Below, one piece after another: positions 11,417-22,900 of a stretch of DNA of 64,000 nt. Position 1 is the first letter of the stretch; each line of letters opens with the position of its first letter. Origin of the DNA: Romanomermis culicivorax (lineage: Eukaryota > Nematoda > Enoplea > Mermithida > Mermithidae); assembly GCA_963922205.1 (NCBI GenBank), contig CAWUHX010000045.1, forward strand, positions 496,001 through 560,000, given 5' to 3'. The position numbers were made by a program, and so were the translations under genes. A model generated the notes under the pieces. The model was not told the origin of the DNA, ran no database searches, and worked only from the letters and a program-made list of their open reading frames with translations.

Positions 11417-14400
11417 TCATCGCATCCTGGGTACGAACAACGGATATTCCGGCAACTTTGTCTTCAAAATGTCCACGTTTTTGGTCAAAGTTTGTTTAAT
11501 CGCGGCGTAGAACGCCGCGTCCTGGGCGTCCCCAGTGTAAGCGACCACCAATTCGGCCGCCCTTTGGATCGGCGTCAACAAATTTTCCATGTCAATCAAT
11601 TTGGAGACCGTTTCGCGCAAAACATCCGCCCGAACTTTGAAAGCGGCCACGTGTTCTACGACTTTCTTCAATTTTTGGCCCAACTCCAAAACTTTGCCTT
11701 TGACGTCGTTGAGCGCGTTGACGGCGTTTTGCAGTTCGTTGCGGCGATTGGTCAGTTGTTGTTGGCTATTGATCAAGTTGGTTCTAAAAAGCGTTTATTG
11801 TTTTCGCACATATTACCTGGTGATCTGACTGTTGAATGCTGGCAAAGACATTCCACCGTGGGACTGATTTTCTCTCGAGTTTCTGACTTCCGGACATGCG
11901 TGGATGAGAGGCAGGAGACGGAGGTTTAGATCTCACTCAGAAAAAATTTAACAGCCCTGAATAAGTCTGCACAATGACTTTTTGGAGCAAGCAAAAATTT
12001 TTCGTTTTAAAACGCAGTATGAGCATCAATCGATGGGTCCCATCGGAATTCATCCAAAACACTATTTTTAAAACGTCGTATCACCGTTTTTGACCACGCT
12101 AGTAGGTGAGTGGTTCGGTAAAAATTGAAATGTTAAAAAATTGATATTATCTTTTTCTGTAGAATTTTTCTCTTCAAAAATTATTAACAGTTTTAATGCT
12201 CACAAATTTACAGTCATATATACTCGTAACATTTTTGAGCTGAAAATTGTAAAAATATGAAATAGTACTTGCTTTTCAGTTCTATTATTTAGAAGCGTTT
12301 TATGAAAAATAGACCATAGTCGCTTTTCCAATTAATCCTCTTTAGCTGGATTTTATGTCAAAGTTGCCAGAAATTATATCTTTGCCTAAATCTGATCTAT
12401 GGAATCAATACTGCAGCAGACATTTGGACACGTGTATACTTATATACCCAATATGTTCACAAGTCCATTTTGAGTCGTTTTTCGATAGCAAGCCTTCAAG
12501 CTTCGCTTAATTCAAAATTTTTCATACCGGGCAATGTTACCAATAAAGATCGGGTGTCAATAAACAGTATTACAGGGCACGGGTTCATCAAAGAGACTTG
12601 AGCCCCACTTGAGCTGCGGCTTTAGCTCCAGCTTGCTCTATATACATTATCATTGCCGTTAAGGTGCAATTCAGCTACAGCTATACTCACACAAACAAAA
12701 CGTATCGAGAAAGATAAGTATCAGCAAGCTATAGCTCAAACTACAGTTCAGTCGGAGCTTAGCCTCGTTGATAAAACCGACCCCCCGTCTGTCCGAAAAG
12801 ACCTGTAGATTGAATTAGCTCGTTCAATGTTTGTTTGGTTGCTAAGATCAGCTATAAGCAAGCACTACTACTATTGCCTACATTTTTGCAAATTTTCGTG
12901 TAAATAAAACCCATCGGTAACATTAATTAGTGTAACTGTGCTACCAACTGTTTTGCTGTAACTATGTGTAATTTCAGCATTCTCGTTGAAAGACTTTCCT
13001 ATGCATAGCCCATTTTTTTGTAAAATGCTTCTAAAAATTCCACAACCAACATTTTAAAGAAACAAAAGCTGTTTACTGTACAACATTTTTATACAAAACA
13101 TTAAGCATTAGTTGAGTTTAGACACAAATTTGTATTTTTATAGACGTGTATTAAAACAAGTATTAAAAAGTACTCATAATTATAAACTCTTGAGTATCAT
13201 AATTTGCATAATATGTGAGTAAAACAATCAATTAGATTTGTATATCTATGCTAATCTCGCTGACAGTGTCCTCTTACCTTTGAGCCACCAACTGATTTTT
13301 GGTATTTTGTAAATTATTTAGTCGTTGGACGGCGCCGTCCCTATTATTTTTAGCTACATCCCTGCCGTGTTTAGCGCTCCTGATTCCGCCTTCGTTGACC
13401 ACGTGGCACGGTGCGTTGACGATTTTCCTGCCAATGTTACCGATCTTACGCCCGATTTTGCCGAAAAAACTGCGTTTCTTCCGGCCACTGGGCAAGAAAA
13501 CGAATTTCTATACAAGATTATGAGACCAACATGTCTGAGTAATATCACTGAAAAACGGCTATGTTTCAGACAACTCAACTCATTCGACCCGAAATCAAGA
13601 CTCGTCTATTTTATAGATTACTGTGGTTCGCGAGCATCAGACATAAGTACTGATACATACTAGCAGTAAAACTGCTGGAAAAACTATCCCAGCTTCAATA
13701 AAGTAAACTTTTATCAGAAAACTTCAGTATAAAAAATATCTTACACATTAGCTCTACAAATGCATGATAGATGCAGTTTTAAACATATTAATTTTCTAAC
13801 CGAATAATGCAGTTCCTGGCTTGATCGACTTTTCTCTCCGCTTCTCTGACTGTGTTTTCGGCAGCTTGCAGAGACTGTTCGGCTTGGTTCACTTGTTGCT
13901 GAGCAGTAGCTATTTGGGTGTCTGCGCCTTGTATTTGAACGTTCATCTGAAATATACATCCAAATAATTTGAGAAAAAATAGACAAATATCCAATATGTG
14001 TCGAAAAGTTTATCGTAAAATGTGAAAAGCCCTCCGATAGACTATTTCACCTAATTCGATTACAGTAACAGTATTTTATGTACAGTACTGTAAGAGTCCT
14101 TGTGATATTACACATCAATTGACAAATACGAGTGTACGACAGCTATTTTTACAGTTTCAATAATTGATGGAAATTCTTGTCCATTGGAATTCTCAACAAC
14201 CGCGAACACTACAAAGTAAGGATTGTGTCCATGGAAAGATTCCAGTAGTTCCGCGATACGACTTTTCACCCACTTTGTTCGTGAACTTTGGTAAATTAAC
14301 ACAAATTTTACACTTAAATTTTCAAAATCTAATGCAAACCAAAAAATATTTTCAGCTCAAAAATTCATAGACGTTGAAACCAGCACGGCGTTGAAAACGA

Positions 14401-15498
14401 GCTTATTACCCACAATTTCCTTTGCTAGAATGAATATTTTATAGCGTACGTGTAAATAATTTAGCGCACTAGAATCATAAAGTTTTAAACCTGTAATTAC
14501 TGTCCGGTGTAAATCCCTAAACTCTATTGAATAATGCTACAATTTTGCCCAATGTGAACCGTTTTCTGAGTATGCTTTTCTTAGAGAATCTTGGATATAG
14601 CTGAAAACAAACAACTGTCGAACGAAATTAGCAGAAATACTGGAAGCCACACAAAATCCTCTCGTAACTCATCTTAGTACCAGTAATTGATGCACACGTG
14701 TAAAAAATCTAATGCGACAGAACACCGATCACAGGAGACTTTTATGAGATGGCACATTGATCCTGACTGCTTTAGAATTGTAAGTAAGTTATAAGCGCTG
14801 TAGGTGCGAGTTCCGATATAAACTAACTTACATTGTGAATAAATTTATGCAAATTTTAGTTTAGATATTACCTTAACATTACTTGCAGTCTGATTTTTAT
14901 AAAATATTAGTAAACGAAGAAATTATAGAAAGTGGCACTCTTGTCGAAATCCTTTATACTGCGCTTTTACAATAGAATTTTTTTCTGAAAAAATTGTCAA
15001 ATTCTCAGTCCTACGTCACTTATTATTCAGTAGAAAATCGTAAAAAATAGTACTTGCTTTCCACTGTCTTATTTACAAGCATTCAAGAAAACAAATTTTT
15101 TGGTTGTTGAACGGGCTACCAAGCATTTTTACTTGATTGATCTGATTTTCGGTATTAGCCAACTGTTGTTGCGTCTGCGAATGTTGGGCCACGTAGGACT
15201 CTAGCGACTTGTCCGTTTTCTGCCTTAGTTCTTCCGAAGCTCCGTAAGCTGCATTGATCTGGCCGCTCATTTGATTGATGCCGTCGTTCAAAGAGTCGAC
15301 CAAAGGCCGGGCGCTTTCAGGAGTAGCCGGCACAGGAGCTTCGGCCAGTAGTTTGATAACTCGGTCGGAGAGGAGAGACACGGCTTGTCGGTATGGTGCG
15401 GCCACCCTGCCAGCAAAGTCCCGTTTCAATTGGTCCAAGTCTTGTTGGGAGGTGTATTTCACCAAGCAAATCAATATGATAATGAAATCGCGTGACAT
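11417..15498 (-). CDS. Secreted helical/coiled-coil protein with internal RKKR and cationic segment
   Basis: Exons: 15498-15133, 13946-13801, 13487-13278, 11783-11417, giving 362 residues. Donors are gtaaaa, gttaga and gtaaga; acceptors are tttcag, gcccag and ttttag; all phases agree. An N-terminal signal peptide (MSRDFIIILICLVKYTS) is followed by an Ala/Gln-rich helical region with heptad-like spacing (QQQLANTENQINQ, AQQQVNQAEQSLQAAENTV). Exon 3 opens with RKKR at 173-176, a furin-type cleavage sequence. A Gly/Lys/Arg/Ile-rich amphipathic stretch, FFGKIGRKIGNIGRKI at 178-193, follows. The last exon is another long helix with few aromatic residues. I do not recognise the family. The layout could suit a processed membrane-active peptide or a structural secreted protein; this is inference. 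Introns are 1186, 313 and 1494 nt, and the first holds a family 1 MITE. Confidence 0.75.
12150..12319 (+). repeat. MITE family 1 copy, left end eroded
   Basis: The right half is clear: ATGAAATAGTACTTGCTTTT, then TTTAGAAGCGTTTTATGAAA and the end AATAGACCATAG. It is in the last intron of the secreted helical protein gene. Confidence 0.6.
12578..12785. mobile_element. Short family 3 (AGCT-palindrome) element
   Basis: The left end GGGTTCATCAAAGAGACTTG is matched by an inverted right end (CCTCGTTGATAAAACCGACC). The interior has AGCTGCGGCTTTAGCTCCAG and related palindromes. It is a shorter relative of the element at 9896-10251. Confidence 0.65.
14887..15095 (+). repeat. MITE family 1 copy
   Basis: AGTCTGATTTTTATAAAATA at the left and ATTTACAAGCATTCAAGAAA at the right, with the family core AAAATAGTACTTGCTTTCCA. 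It lies 37 nt inside the first intron of the secreted helical protein gene. Confidence 0.7.
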
Positions 15499-16416
15499 CT
15501 TCTTGGCGCTTCACTTTCGTTCAATAATGTTGAAAAATGTGATCATCGAGACATTTTATTCAGAAAAATCTTATCTTTACCGATTCAGCAATTAGGCAAA
15601 GAAAAATAATGATTCACGGTCAATTAGTCAGTTCGGTACGCGAAAATAATCTTTCTTGGTAGGATTGCGGAGACATCTCACAGCTAGTAACATGACGAAC
15701 GTAATTTTGTTTATCTGTCTTTCCCATGAAAAAACGGGTGCAGTCGAAGGATAAATATTACTAACTTTTTTCCAGATGTTGATAATTATTCATGGTAGAG
15801 TTTACTTTTCTCATATTTCTGCATCAATGAACACTTTTTTAATACACAAATATCTGTACAGTTGATAATCAATGAACTAATGAATTTATAAATTTCGTGC
15901 TTTTTCGCAGGCCTCCAAACATTCAGAAGAATTGTATAAAAATGCCTCTTTTGATTTCGACAAGTAGGCAATGGTTCATTTAATGCGTTGATTGCACAAA
16001 AAATTTTGAATCGTTTACAAGTTTTTTGTGCATGGTTTGGAATTCGTGCACAAATTTTTTAAGGTGCTTTGTCCATGGTGCAGGAGTCGTTTTTTATATT
16101 ATGCGGATTTTCAAGTTGCATGCCTTCAATATGATTTTAACATTTTGTTCTTGTGTGGAAAATGACTTAATTGACTGAAAAATGAGATTTCTTTTTCAGA
16201 AAATAAATTTTGACAAAATTCATTTTCCAGCGTTCTAATACCAAAATCTATAGAAATTTTCGGCGCTTCAAGCCAGAACTTTTTTACCCTTCATGCTGCT
16301 TCGCCTGAATTTATTTTAACATCATGGAATTCATCTGATCTTCTAGTAGGCTAGCTGATTGAAAATATCATCTTGCTGGGCACCCTGTTGATGGCAAGTC
16401 GCATTGGGAAATCGCC

Positions 16417-16566
16417 ATGCAAATCAAAGAAATGGACGACCAGCGGCGCAAACATTTGCATAGAGATGGAGCACCACAGAAAGACCAAAAAGATGATAGT
16501 GAAATCATTCTTTCACTTTATTACGTTTTTATTATATTCTTGATATATTTTTGCTGGCGTCCATAA
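16417..16566 (+). CDS. Possible small tail-anchored protein (49 residues)
   Basis: An ATG-to-TAA frame with a charged N-terminal half ([18 protein letters not shown]...) and a hydrophobic C-terminus, [17 protein letters not shown], ending RP. This is the charge-then-membrane pattern of a tail-anchored protein. The frame is open for about 19 codons before the ATG, so it could instead be the last exon of a longer gene, though I see no convincing upstream exon. No family recognised; chance occurrence remains quite possible. Confidence 0.25.
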   Translation: MQIKEMDDQRRKHLHRDGAPQKDQKDDSEIILSLYYVFIIFLIYFCWRP

Positions 16567-18064
16567 AATATTTCCCAGCACTTCCGTCTTTATTTACATA
16601 TTATCAACTGTGGTCATTCCACATTCTTTTTAATATTTCGTTGGATATATTGCTATACATATTTGTTTGTTATTTAGTTATAACCGATCGACGAGAGCGA
16701 AGGGCCAAAGGCCCAGGCGCCAGCTTGCAGTCAGCAAGCTTTGGAATACCCACGAGGGGATCCATTCAAGTAAGTTTATCCCTGAGGGGATTCCTTGTCT
16801 CAGCTAGGAGACTGTGGAGCTCTCTGGTGAGGCCCCGCATTTAAAGTTAAAATAATCTTTGTTGTTGTAGGTCGGGGAAACAGACTGTTGCGCGATTTCC
16901 GAGGCTCAGCCAAGGAATTAGCTCGAACAGGTCGGTTCAAACCCGAAGCCTCTATCTTTTCTTAAACTCCTAAGAAAAGACCTGCCAACAATCTCATTGC
17001 TCAAGTCGAAACACCATTCTAGACTGAAAAATTAAACCTTGAGTCATGGAATAAGTCTTGAAAACATCGATTTACCAGTGCCCGAGAGTATAAAACTACA
17101 AAAATTTTAGATCAAATGAAGTTGACAGTTTTTTACTTTTGTAGATTACAGAGATTTCACCAGTAAAATTTCAAGGCAATTTAGGATTTTTTGTTTCAAT
17201 TTTTGGCGACATCTTTTATTGAATTGGCTGGCTCTATTGTTAACCTTATGTGACAAAAAACTTGAAAATTTTGTTTGTCTTCAATTTTGGAAAATTTGTG
17301 ACTGCAGAAGTATGATGAGATCGATTGAGCACAAAAAAGCATAAATAAGGCATGTGTGAGTATTTTTTAGCGAAAAAAACTATTTTCAAAAATGGCGAAA
17401 AGAAATTTGACTGCTCCCGTCAAATGGTAAAAAGATCTGCACGAAAAAATAGTACTTCAACTTCATTTAAATTTAATAAAAAGGCTTTTTGTTATATTCC
17501 ATACATATTTTGTGATCTGAAAAATATGGGTTTTTGCCAAAATGAATTTTTTCAATATTTTCCATAGTCAACAGTTGGCAACACTTACTCCATTCATTTT
17601 GAAATGATCGATGTAGCTAGGTCGCAGCCACACTTTTATCCAAAGTTATGGAAGGCTCGTTAACTCTGTTCGATAAGTTTTTACTTCATGATGCAAGTCC
17701 TTGATGATCACCCTTATCAACGAATCCAATATTATCGACATTGATGTCCTGATCCTTAGTAGGGGTGCGTTTGTCGAAATTCCAACCGCTATATCAAATA
17801 TTTCAAAATGAATTGAGTATAGACAACTTTACTAACAAAAATAGATAAATGCTTTAGATTTATTTTGTCATTTTTGTACTTTTAGCAGTGAACATAATAT
17901 TAAAAATGAGAATTTTAGCAAGGAACATCATTATTTAATTCTAAGTGCATTGTTTAATGTGGAAAATAGCTGGGTTAAATGGACCCCGAATCTTCATGTT
18001 CACATTAATGGCATCTATTAAATCTATTTTCGTGTCCTGTTGCTGACTGCACAAAATTGTTTAA

Positions 18065-18430
18065 AACATCAATCTCTTGGAAACATGTGGAATCGAGCAA
18101 TCGAGGTATCATCCTCAACGATTGACTTTACATGATGAAGCCATAGCAGCATACAAAGCCAGCAAACAAAAAATTGACAAGTCATGCGTTGACTTCCAAG
18201 TCTCAATGAAGCATTACAGTGATCTTGGGGAATGTAAGCTGACGACAAATCAATACAAAGATTACCAATTGGTTGAACTTTGACGCAAAGACGTTCATGT
18301 AAAGTATTTGCGGAAAATCAGCATCGATATTTACTAGAGAAACTTGATGAGAAAAATGAGAAAATGTGTCGAAAAGGTGATACAAGAGAAGTGGGAAAAG
18401 AAATGCAAAAGTTGCCCTGATTCAAGTCGA
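18065..18430 (+). pseudogene. Decayed ORF, unknown origin
   Basis: An open stretch runs to a TGA at 18281 and stays protein-like beyond it in the same frame, through a second stop near 18333 (QEKWEKKCKSCPDSSRINFN). Its composition is coding-like (Lys/Cys/His-rich) but no ATG or splice border fixes a gene. It may be a remnant of a transposon protein. Confidence 0.25.
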
Positions 18431-18841
18431 ATAAATTTTAATCCTGGTAAAACAGTTTTCACAAATTGGATGGTTTACTTAGGATAGTGTAAATCAAAAT
18501 GTACCCCTGAATGGCAACCGTCGTCAGTTTGATTCCCAATTTTTAAATAGTTTGCAAATAATTACTCGAGTGGACATGCAGTCATATGTGTGATAATAAA
18601 CTTGTCACTGAGTTGGGATTGTCTCTCATGAAATAGGTTCAATATATATCAATTTTATGACTTTACATCTCCATACTAACATTTTAAAATCCTCATTCCT
18701 TCACTAGACATCTACTCAAATTAATCCTAACAGTTTTGCCATATCATGAGCAGAAGTTAAATGTATCCTCAATAGGTATGCATCCCTGGACCTTGGTACT
18801 TTAATCCGTGCATCTATCAAGTGTCCTCTGTAGTGATCTGA

Positions 18842-19187
18842 TTATCCTGAGTATAAACAAAGGTATTTCCGCGTTCTTATTGGGGAAGGGGTTTTCGACT
18901 ATTTGAAATTCAATAGATGCAGTCACTTTACACAAAAAAATACCCCGGCTGTAAACAAACGTATTTTGCAGATTTTTTGGTGGAAGGGACCTTAACCACA
19001 CGAAATTCAATGGACGCGATCACTTTACACAAAAAATTATCCCGTGTGTAAACAACTATATACTCGTGATTTTTAATGGTAAGAAGTTTTTGACTGCGGG
19101 AAATTCAATGGATACTGTTACTCTACACAAAAGTTATCCTGTGTGTAAAACAATAGTATTTCCGTGGTCATTTTCGGGACGGGGTTA
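18842..19187. repeat. Minisatellite, about 96-bp unit, 3.5 copies
   Basis: Units start near 18842, 18941, 19037 and 19134. Each opens with TTATCC(C/T)GTGTGTAAACAA-like sequence, contains GAAATTCAATGGAT and ends with CACTTTACACAAAAAA. The units are diverged, so the array is old. Confidence 0.8.
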
Positions 19188-19193
19188 CTTCTG

Positions 19194-19542
19194 CGATGTA
19201 TCAACCAGGACAGCGGATGGAATTGAGTTTTTTCTTTCTTGATAACGAAAATAAAGGTCTCCTAACATCCAATCAGCATATTCTTATCTATACTAGTCAA
19301 ATATGTAAAACTTGATGGCACTTTTTAAAGTTTAAATGTTATTTCTTTGTAGTAAATTATGCTTTGTTCAGAAAAATCTTTCAACTACTGCACCATTTTC
19401 ATTCTTCGGGCGACTTTCTGTTCTTTACTGCTTCACGATCAATCATGTCGAATCTGCTGGGGGTCAGCAAGAATTTGCTGAGGGTCAATCAAACTTTGCT
19501 TGGGGGTCAATAATCCCAACTTCTCTACGTGAATGTATGTTG
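19194..19542 (+). repeat. Family 2 inverted-repeat element
   Basis: It has the family 2 landmarks: AACCAGGACAGCGGATGGAA, TTTCTTTCTTGATAACGAAA, TTGTTCAGAAAAATCTTTCA and AATCTGCTGGGGGTCAGCAA, ending near GTGAATGTATGTTGG. It abuts the minisatellite. Confidence 0.65.
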
Positions 19543-19599
19543 GTGACTGTAGAATGCAGAGAAATCGTCATGAAACGCTTAGACGAGGAATTTGTTCTA

Positions 19600-19833
19600 T
19601 AATCTGTTTCTTGTAAAAAACTTGTAAATTGAAATAGGACAATAGATGTCAGTACCTTGTTAGTACTTGTTTACACCAGACTGTTGCTAGAGGAGTTTTA
19701 CTAAAAAATAGTAAGGCTTAGTTGAGTAGGCTCAGAAATTTTCACTCCTCTGTGACTTAATGTTTAACAGTAAAGGACAAAAATATGGAATAGTACTAGA
19801 TTTCCACACCTAATTACAAGAATTTTACATTAA
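19600..19833 (+). repeat. MITE family 1 copy
   Basis: Left end TAATCTGTTTCTTGTAAAAA; core GTTGAGTAGGCTCAGAAATT; right end TAATTACAAGAATTTTACAT. It lies just downstream of the PGAP2-like stop codon. Confidence 0.6.
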
Positions 19834-19919
19834 TAATTAATTTAAAATTAACTACTCAAATTAGAGCTCGTTGCTTGCAACTTTTTGGTTCGATAATAAT
19901 AAACAAATATGTATAAAAA

Positions 19920-22900
19920 TTAAACATTAAATTCATCATCAATACCGTCCAATGATACAAACAAGCTGATTTTGTAGGTTTTCAGTTCGTGGCAGCCGAT
20001 TGAATGGAATCCCGTTGTGAGAACGACAACCAAATATTCCATTATCGAAAATACTTGGAATGCTAAAATTAAAGAAAAATATCTCTCCTTTCATGTTTTC
20101 AGAAATCAAAATAAGCAAACGAAAAGAAATCAAAATAAAACGAATATTTTGTGAAGTATAGGGTGGTCCCAGAAACGACCCACCTAGAAGGCTCGTTCAT
20201 GTCTACAATATACTGTTGGGTTATATCTATTCATAGTCAATCACTTCCTTAATAGGTCATTTTTTGACGTCTTTGCTTAAAGATTATTGACAGCATTAGG
20301 TTACTAGTGTGGGCTTAATGCAAAGATTTTTTATCACACATTAAATTAATGGATTAAACATTGAACCTTTGGTTCCTGAGTTCCCTGATCAATTTCGATA
20401 ATCATTAACAAAATCACTGCTTCCAAAAAAATTTGTACTTTTATAAAATTTTCAAACACGCCTTTGAGAGCAACAGAAGGATCCCATGTTTTTTCGAAAT
20501 AAATAAAATCTCTATAGATGAGAATATAATTTAGTGTTTTTCATTTGTAACTGGACTTTTGGCAGATATATGTCCATTTTTGGATATGTCTTTTTTTCTG
20601 GAATCTGCGAAAAAATTCTGTACGAAAAACAACAAAAATTAATGGTTTTGCCTTTTCCATCACCTGTTGGGGTTGCCACAGGTGCATGTGTTCAGCTTCT
20701 GGTGTTGGTGCGCGGGTGGAAGGACGCGGCAAAAAGTGGCAAAAAAGAAAAGAAAATTTGCATAGAGAGATGCGGCCACTGTTTCGCAGATTTTGTGTTT
20801 ATTTGTCAGTGTGAAAATATTATGTTTTTATTTGGGAGCGTCGCCGCCAGTCGTCCTACTTATAATTATTTATTATTATTATTTTGTGTAGCATCGCCCA
20901 TGGTATACCCAATGCAAGTTGGACCAGTAACTTGTATTGTTTTGTGAGCGTAGTGGAGGATTTCATAAGGTTAGGATTGGAGACTTGGGTAGGATCTCCT
21001 GAGGTACACGCCAAGGTGTTCTGCCTGAGGTTTGGTGAAGTACTGGCGAGTATCTCGTGAAACGTGGGAGAGAGTTTTTAGTTTATTGTTGTTGTTAGTC
21101 TGTGGTCAGAACTGCTGCAACTTCCTTTGTCTAAACCCAAAGGTCGGTTACATCATCTTCAACCCACAGCAGCCTAACAAGTGGTGTACTCTTAACACCT
21201 CTCACGACGGATAACTGGAGAACCACCAGGAAAATAACTAAACCTCCAGGATTTTATTTACAGGCACATACCGGAAAAATTAAGAAAATGAGTAATCCAG
21301 TAGGAAAAACTTTGAGGACACCTCCTAGGTCACATGAACCTAGTGTTTCGAATTTCAACTCTGCTGAAGAACACGCAGTGGTAGAGCAGATTCAAACACA
21401 GGTGCCTGAGACTGAAGTGAGGCGAGAGAGTAAAAATGCTGAAGTGGCAAGAGTGGAAGAGGAGTTGAGGAGGAGTAGTTTCAAGATGACTAGGCAAGCC
21501 AAAATCAAAGCTACCTTCGAAGGAGAGAGATCGACGTTGCCCCCGAAATTGGTCCATCCAATGGCCAAAATGCTGGAGGAGATTAGACAGAAATCGAAAC
21601 CAGCCTGGAGGTCAAATATGGTGGACATGAATTACGACGAATATTACGAGGATGCGCCGGCCGATTTATACGACAATAAATATTTGATGTGATACGACCC
21701 TGAAATGGCGAATAGGATCTGACGCAAAGATCAAAGGGAACAAGTCGATCCGAAGGATTTACGAATTAAGGCCTTGGAGAAGAAGGTCGAATTATTAATT
21801 AAAGTTATCAAAAGTGCGCAGGATCGCGAAAAAGAAAAAGAAGAGGATCAACAAAAGAAGATAAGTGAGTCTTCTTACATTGAGAATAGAGTAGAAAGAG
21901 TAAATGAACCTAAAAGAGAGGTTCAATCAGAGGTTTATGTAAGGTCTCAAGAGAATAGAGACAAATATTTTAGTAGAGATAAAAGTTGGGTTGAGGAACC
22001 ACAGAGTTCGAGGAATGCTGAACAAGCACAATCGAATGCCTATGGTTACTCAGAAAATAGGAGGTCTAGGGAAAGGAACGTGACTATCTGCGATGAATCG
22101 TCCCAGGGAGAGGATAGATTTTCTTGTTCCTACTCCTTGGAGAGATATCACACATAGAGCCGACCTTAGCCCTGAGAAGAGGAGAAAGAGGAAATCTAAG
22201 AGTAGAAAGAGATCTCACAGATGGAGAGCTAGGAGTAGACATTACTCAGATAGTGATAATAGCAGTTCATCTACGTCGAACTCTAGCTCAAGTGTAGAAG
22301 TGGATGTGAGAGATGTGGTAAAGGCCTTGAAACATAGACCTTTACATGATAGTATAAAGCCAACGAAGGCACTCAAATTTTTCACTGATCTGGAAAGTGA
22401 GTTTCTGGTGAGTACTGCAGACAAGATCAAGAAGGAATGTTTTAGAAGGTTGTCTCAAAATACGGCTAGGAGGATAGCGAGAACATTCTCAAGTTATACA
22501 GAAGCGCGGAGAAATATTTTAAAGTATTTTGTGCTGACTTATGACTTGATGATGCTCAAAAGAGAGCTATTCAATATGAAGCAGGAAGAAGGCGAGTCAG
22601 CCTTGGAGTTTTTAAAAAGGTTGAGCAATCATGTGGATCTGGTCTATGCAGATCAGACTGATCAGGTAAGGCAAGAGAATATTATTAATGCCTTTATTTG
22701 TAAAAGTAGTCCATTATATCAGACGGAGCTGCAGGACATATTGCCATCGATGAAAACTTGGCAAGACCTTGCATACGCCGTAACACAGATTGATAAGAAG
22801 TATAAGAATGTGTTTACTACTTTTGGAGCCAAGGATAAACCGATTGTGGTGAACCAAGTTGTAGCTACGGAATAGAAATGCCCAGAAATTGTTTTTGTAG

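Larger units (their letters stand above)
15499..19919. other. Intergenic region with repeats and two weak ORFs
   Basis: Between the start of the secreted helical protein gene (-) and the 3' end of the PGAP2-like gene (-). It holds a possible tail-anchored small ORF (16417-16566), a GC-richer stretch (16690-16990) with short hairpins and a box-B-like GGTTCAAACC, a decayed ORF near 18065-18430, a minisatellite (18842-19187), a family 2 element and a family 1 MITE. The 15.6-16.3 kb and 17-18 kb parts show nothing I can name. Confidence 0.5.

Noticed and set aside
11492-11929. 145-codon plus-strand ORF
   Set aside because: Shadow of the terminal exon of the secreted helical protein; it crosses that exon's acceptor.
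16899-16950. tRNA or SL RNA in the GC-richer stretch (GGTTCAAACCCGAAGCC)
   Set aside because: The box-B-like motif lacks a box A and the closing GAGGC/GCCTC stem spans only about 52 nt; no cloverleaf or Sm site seen.
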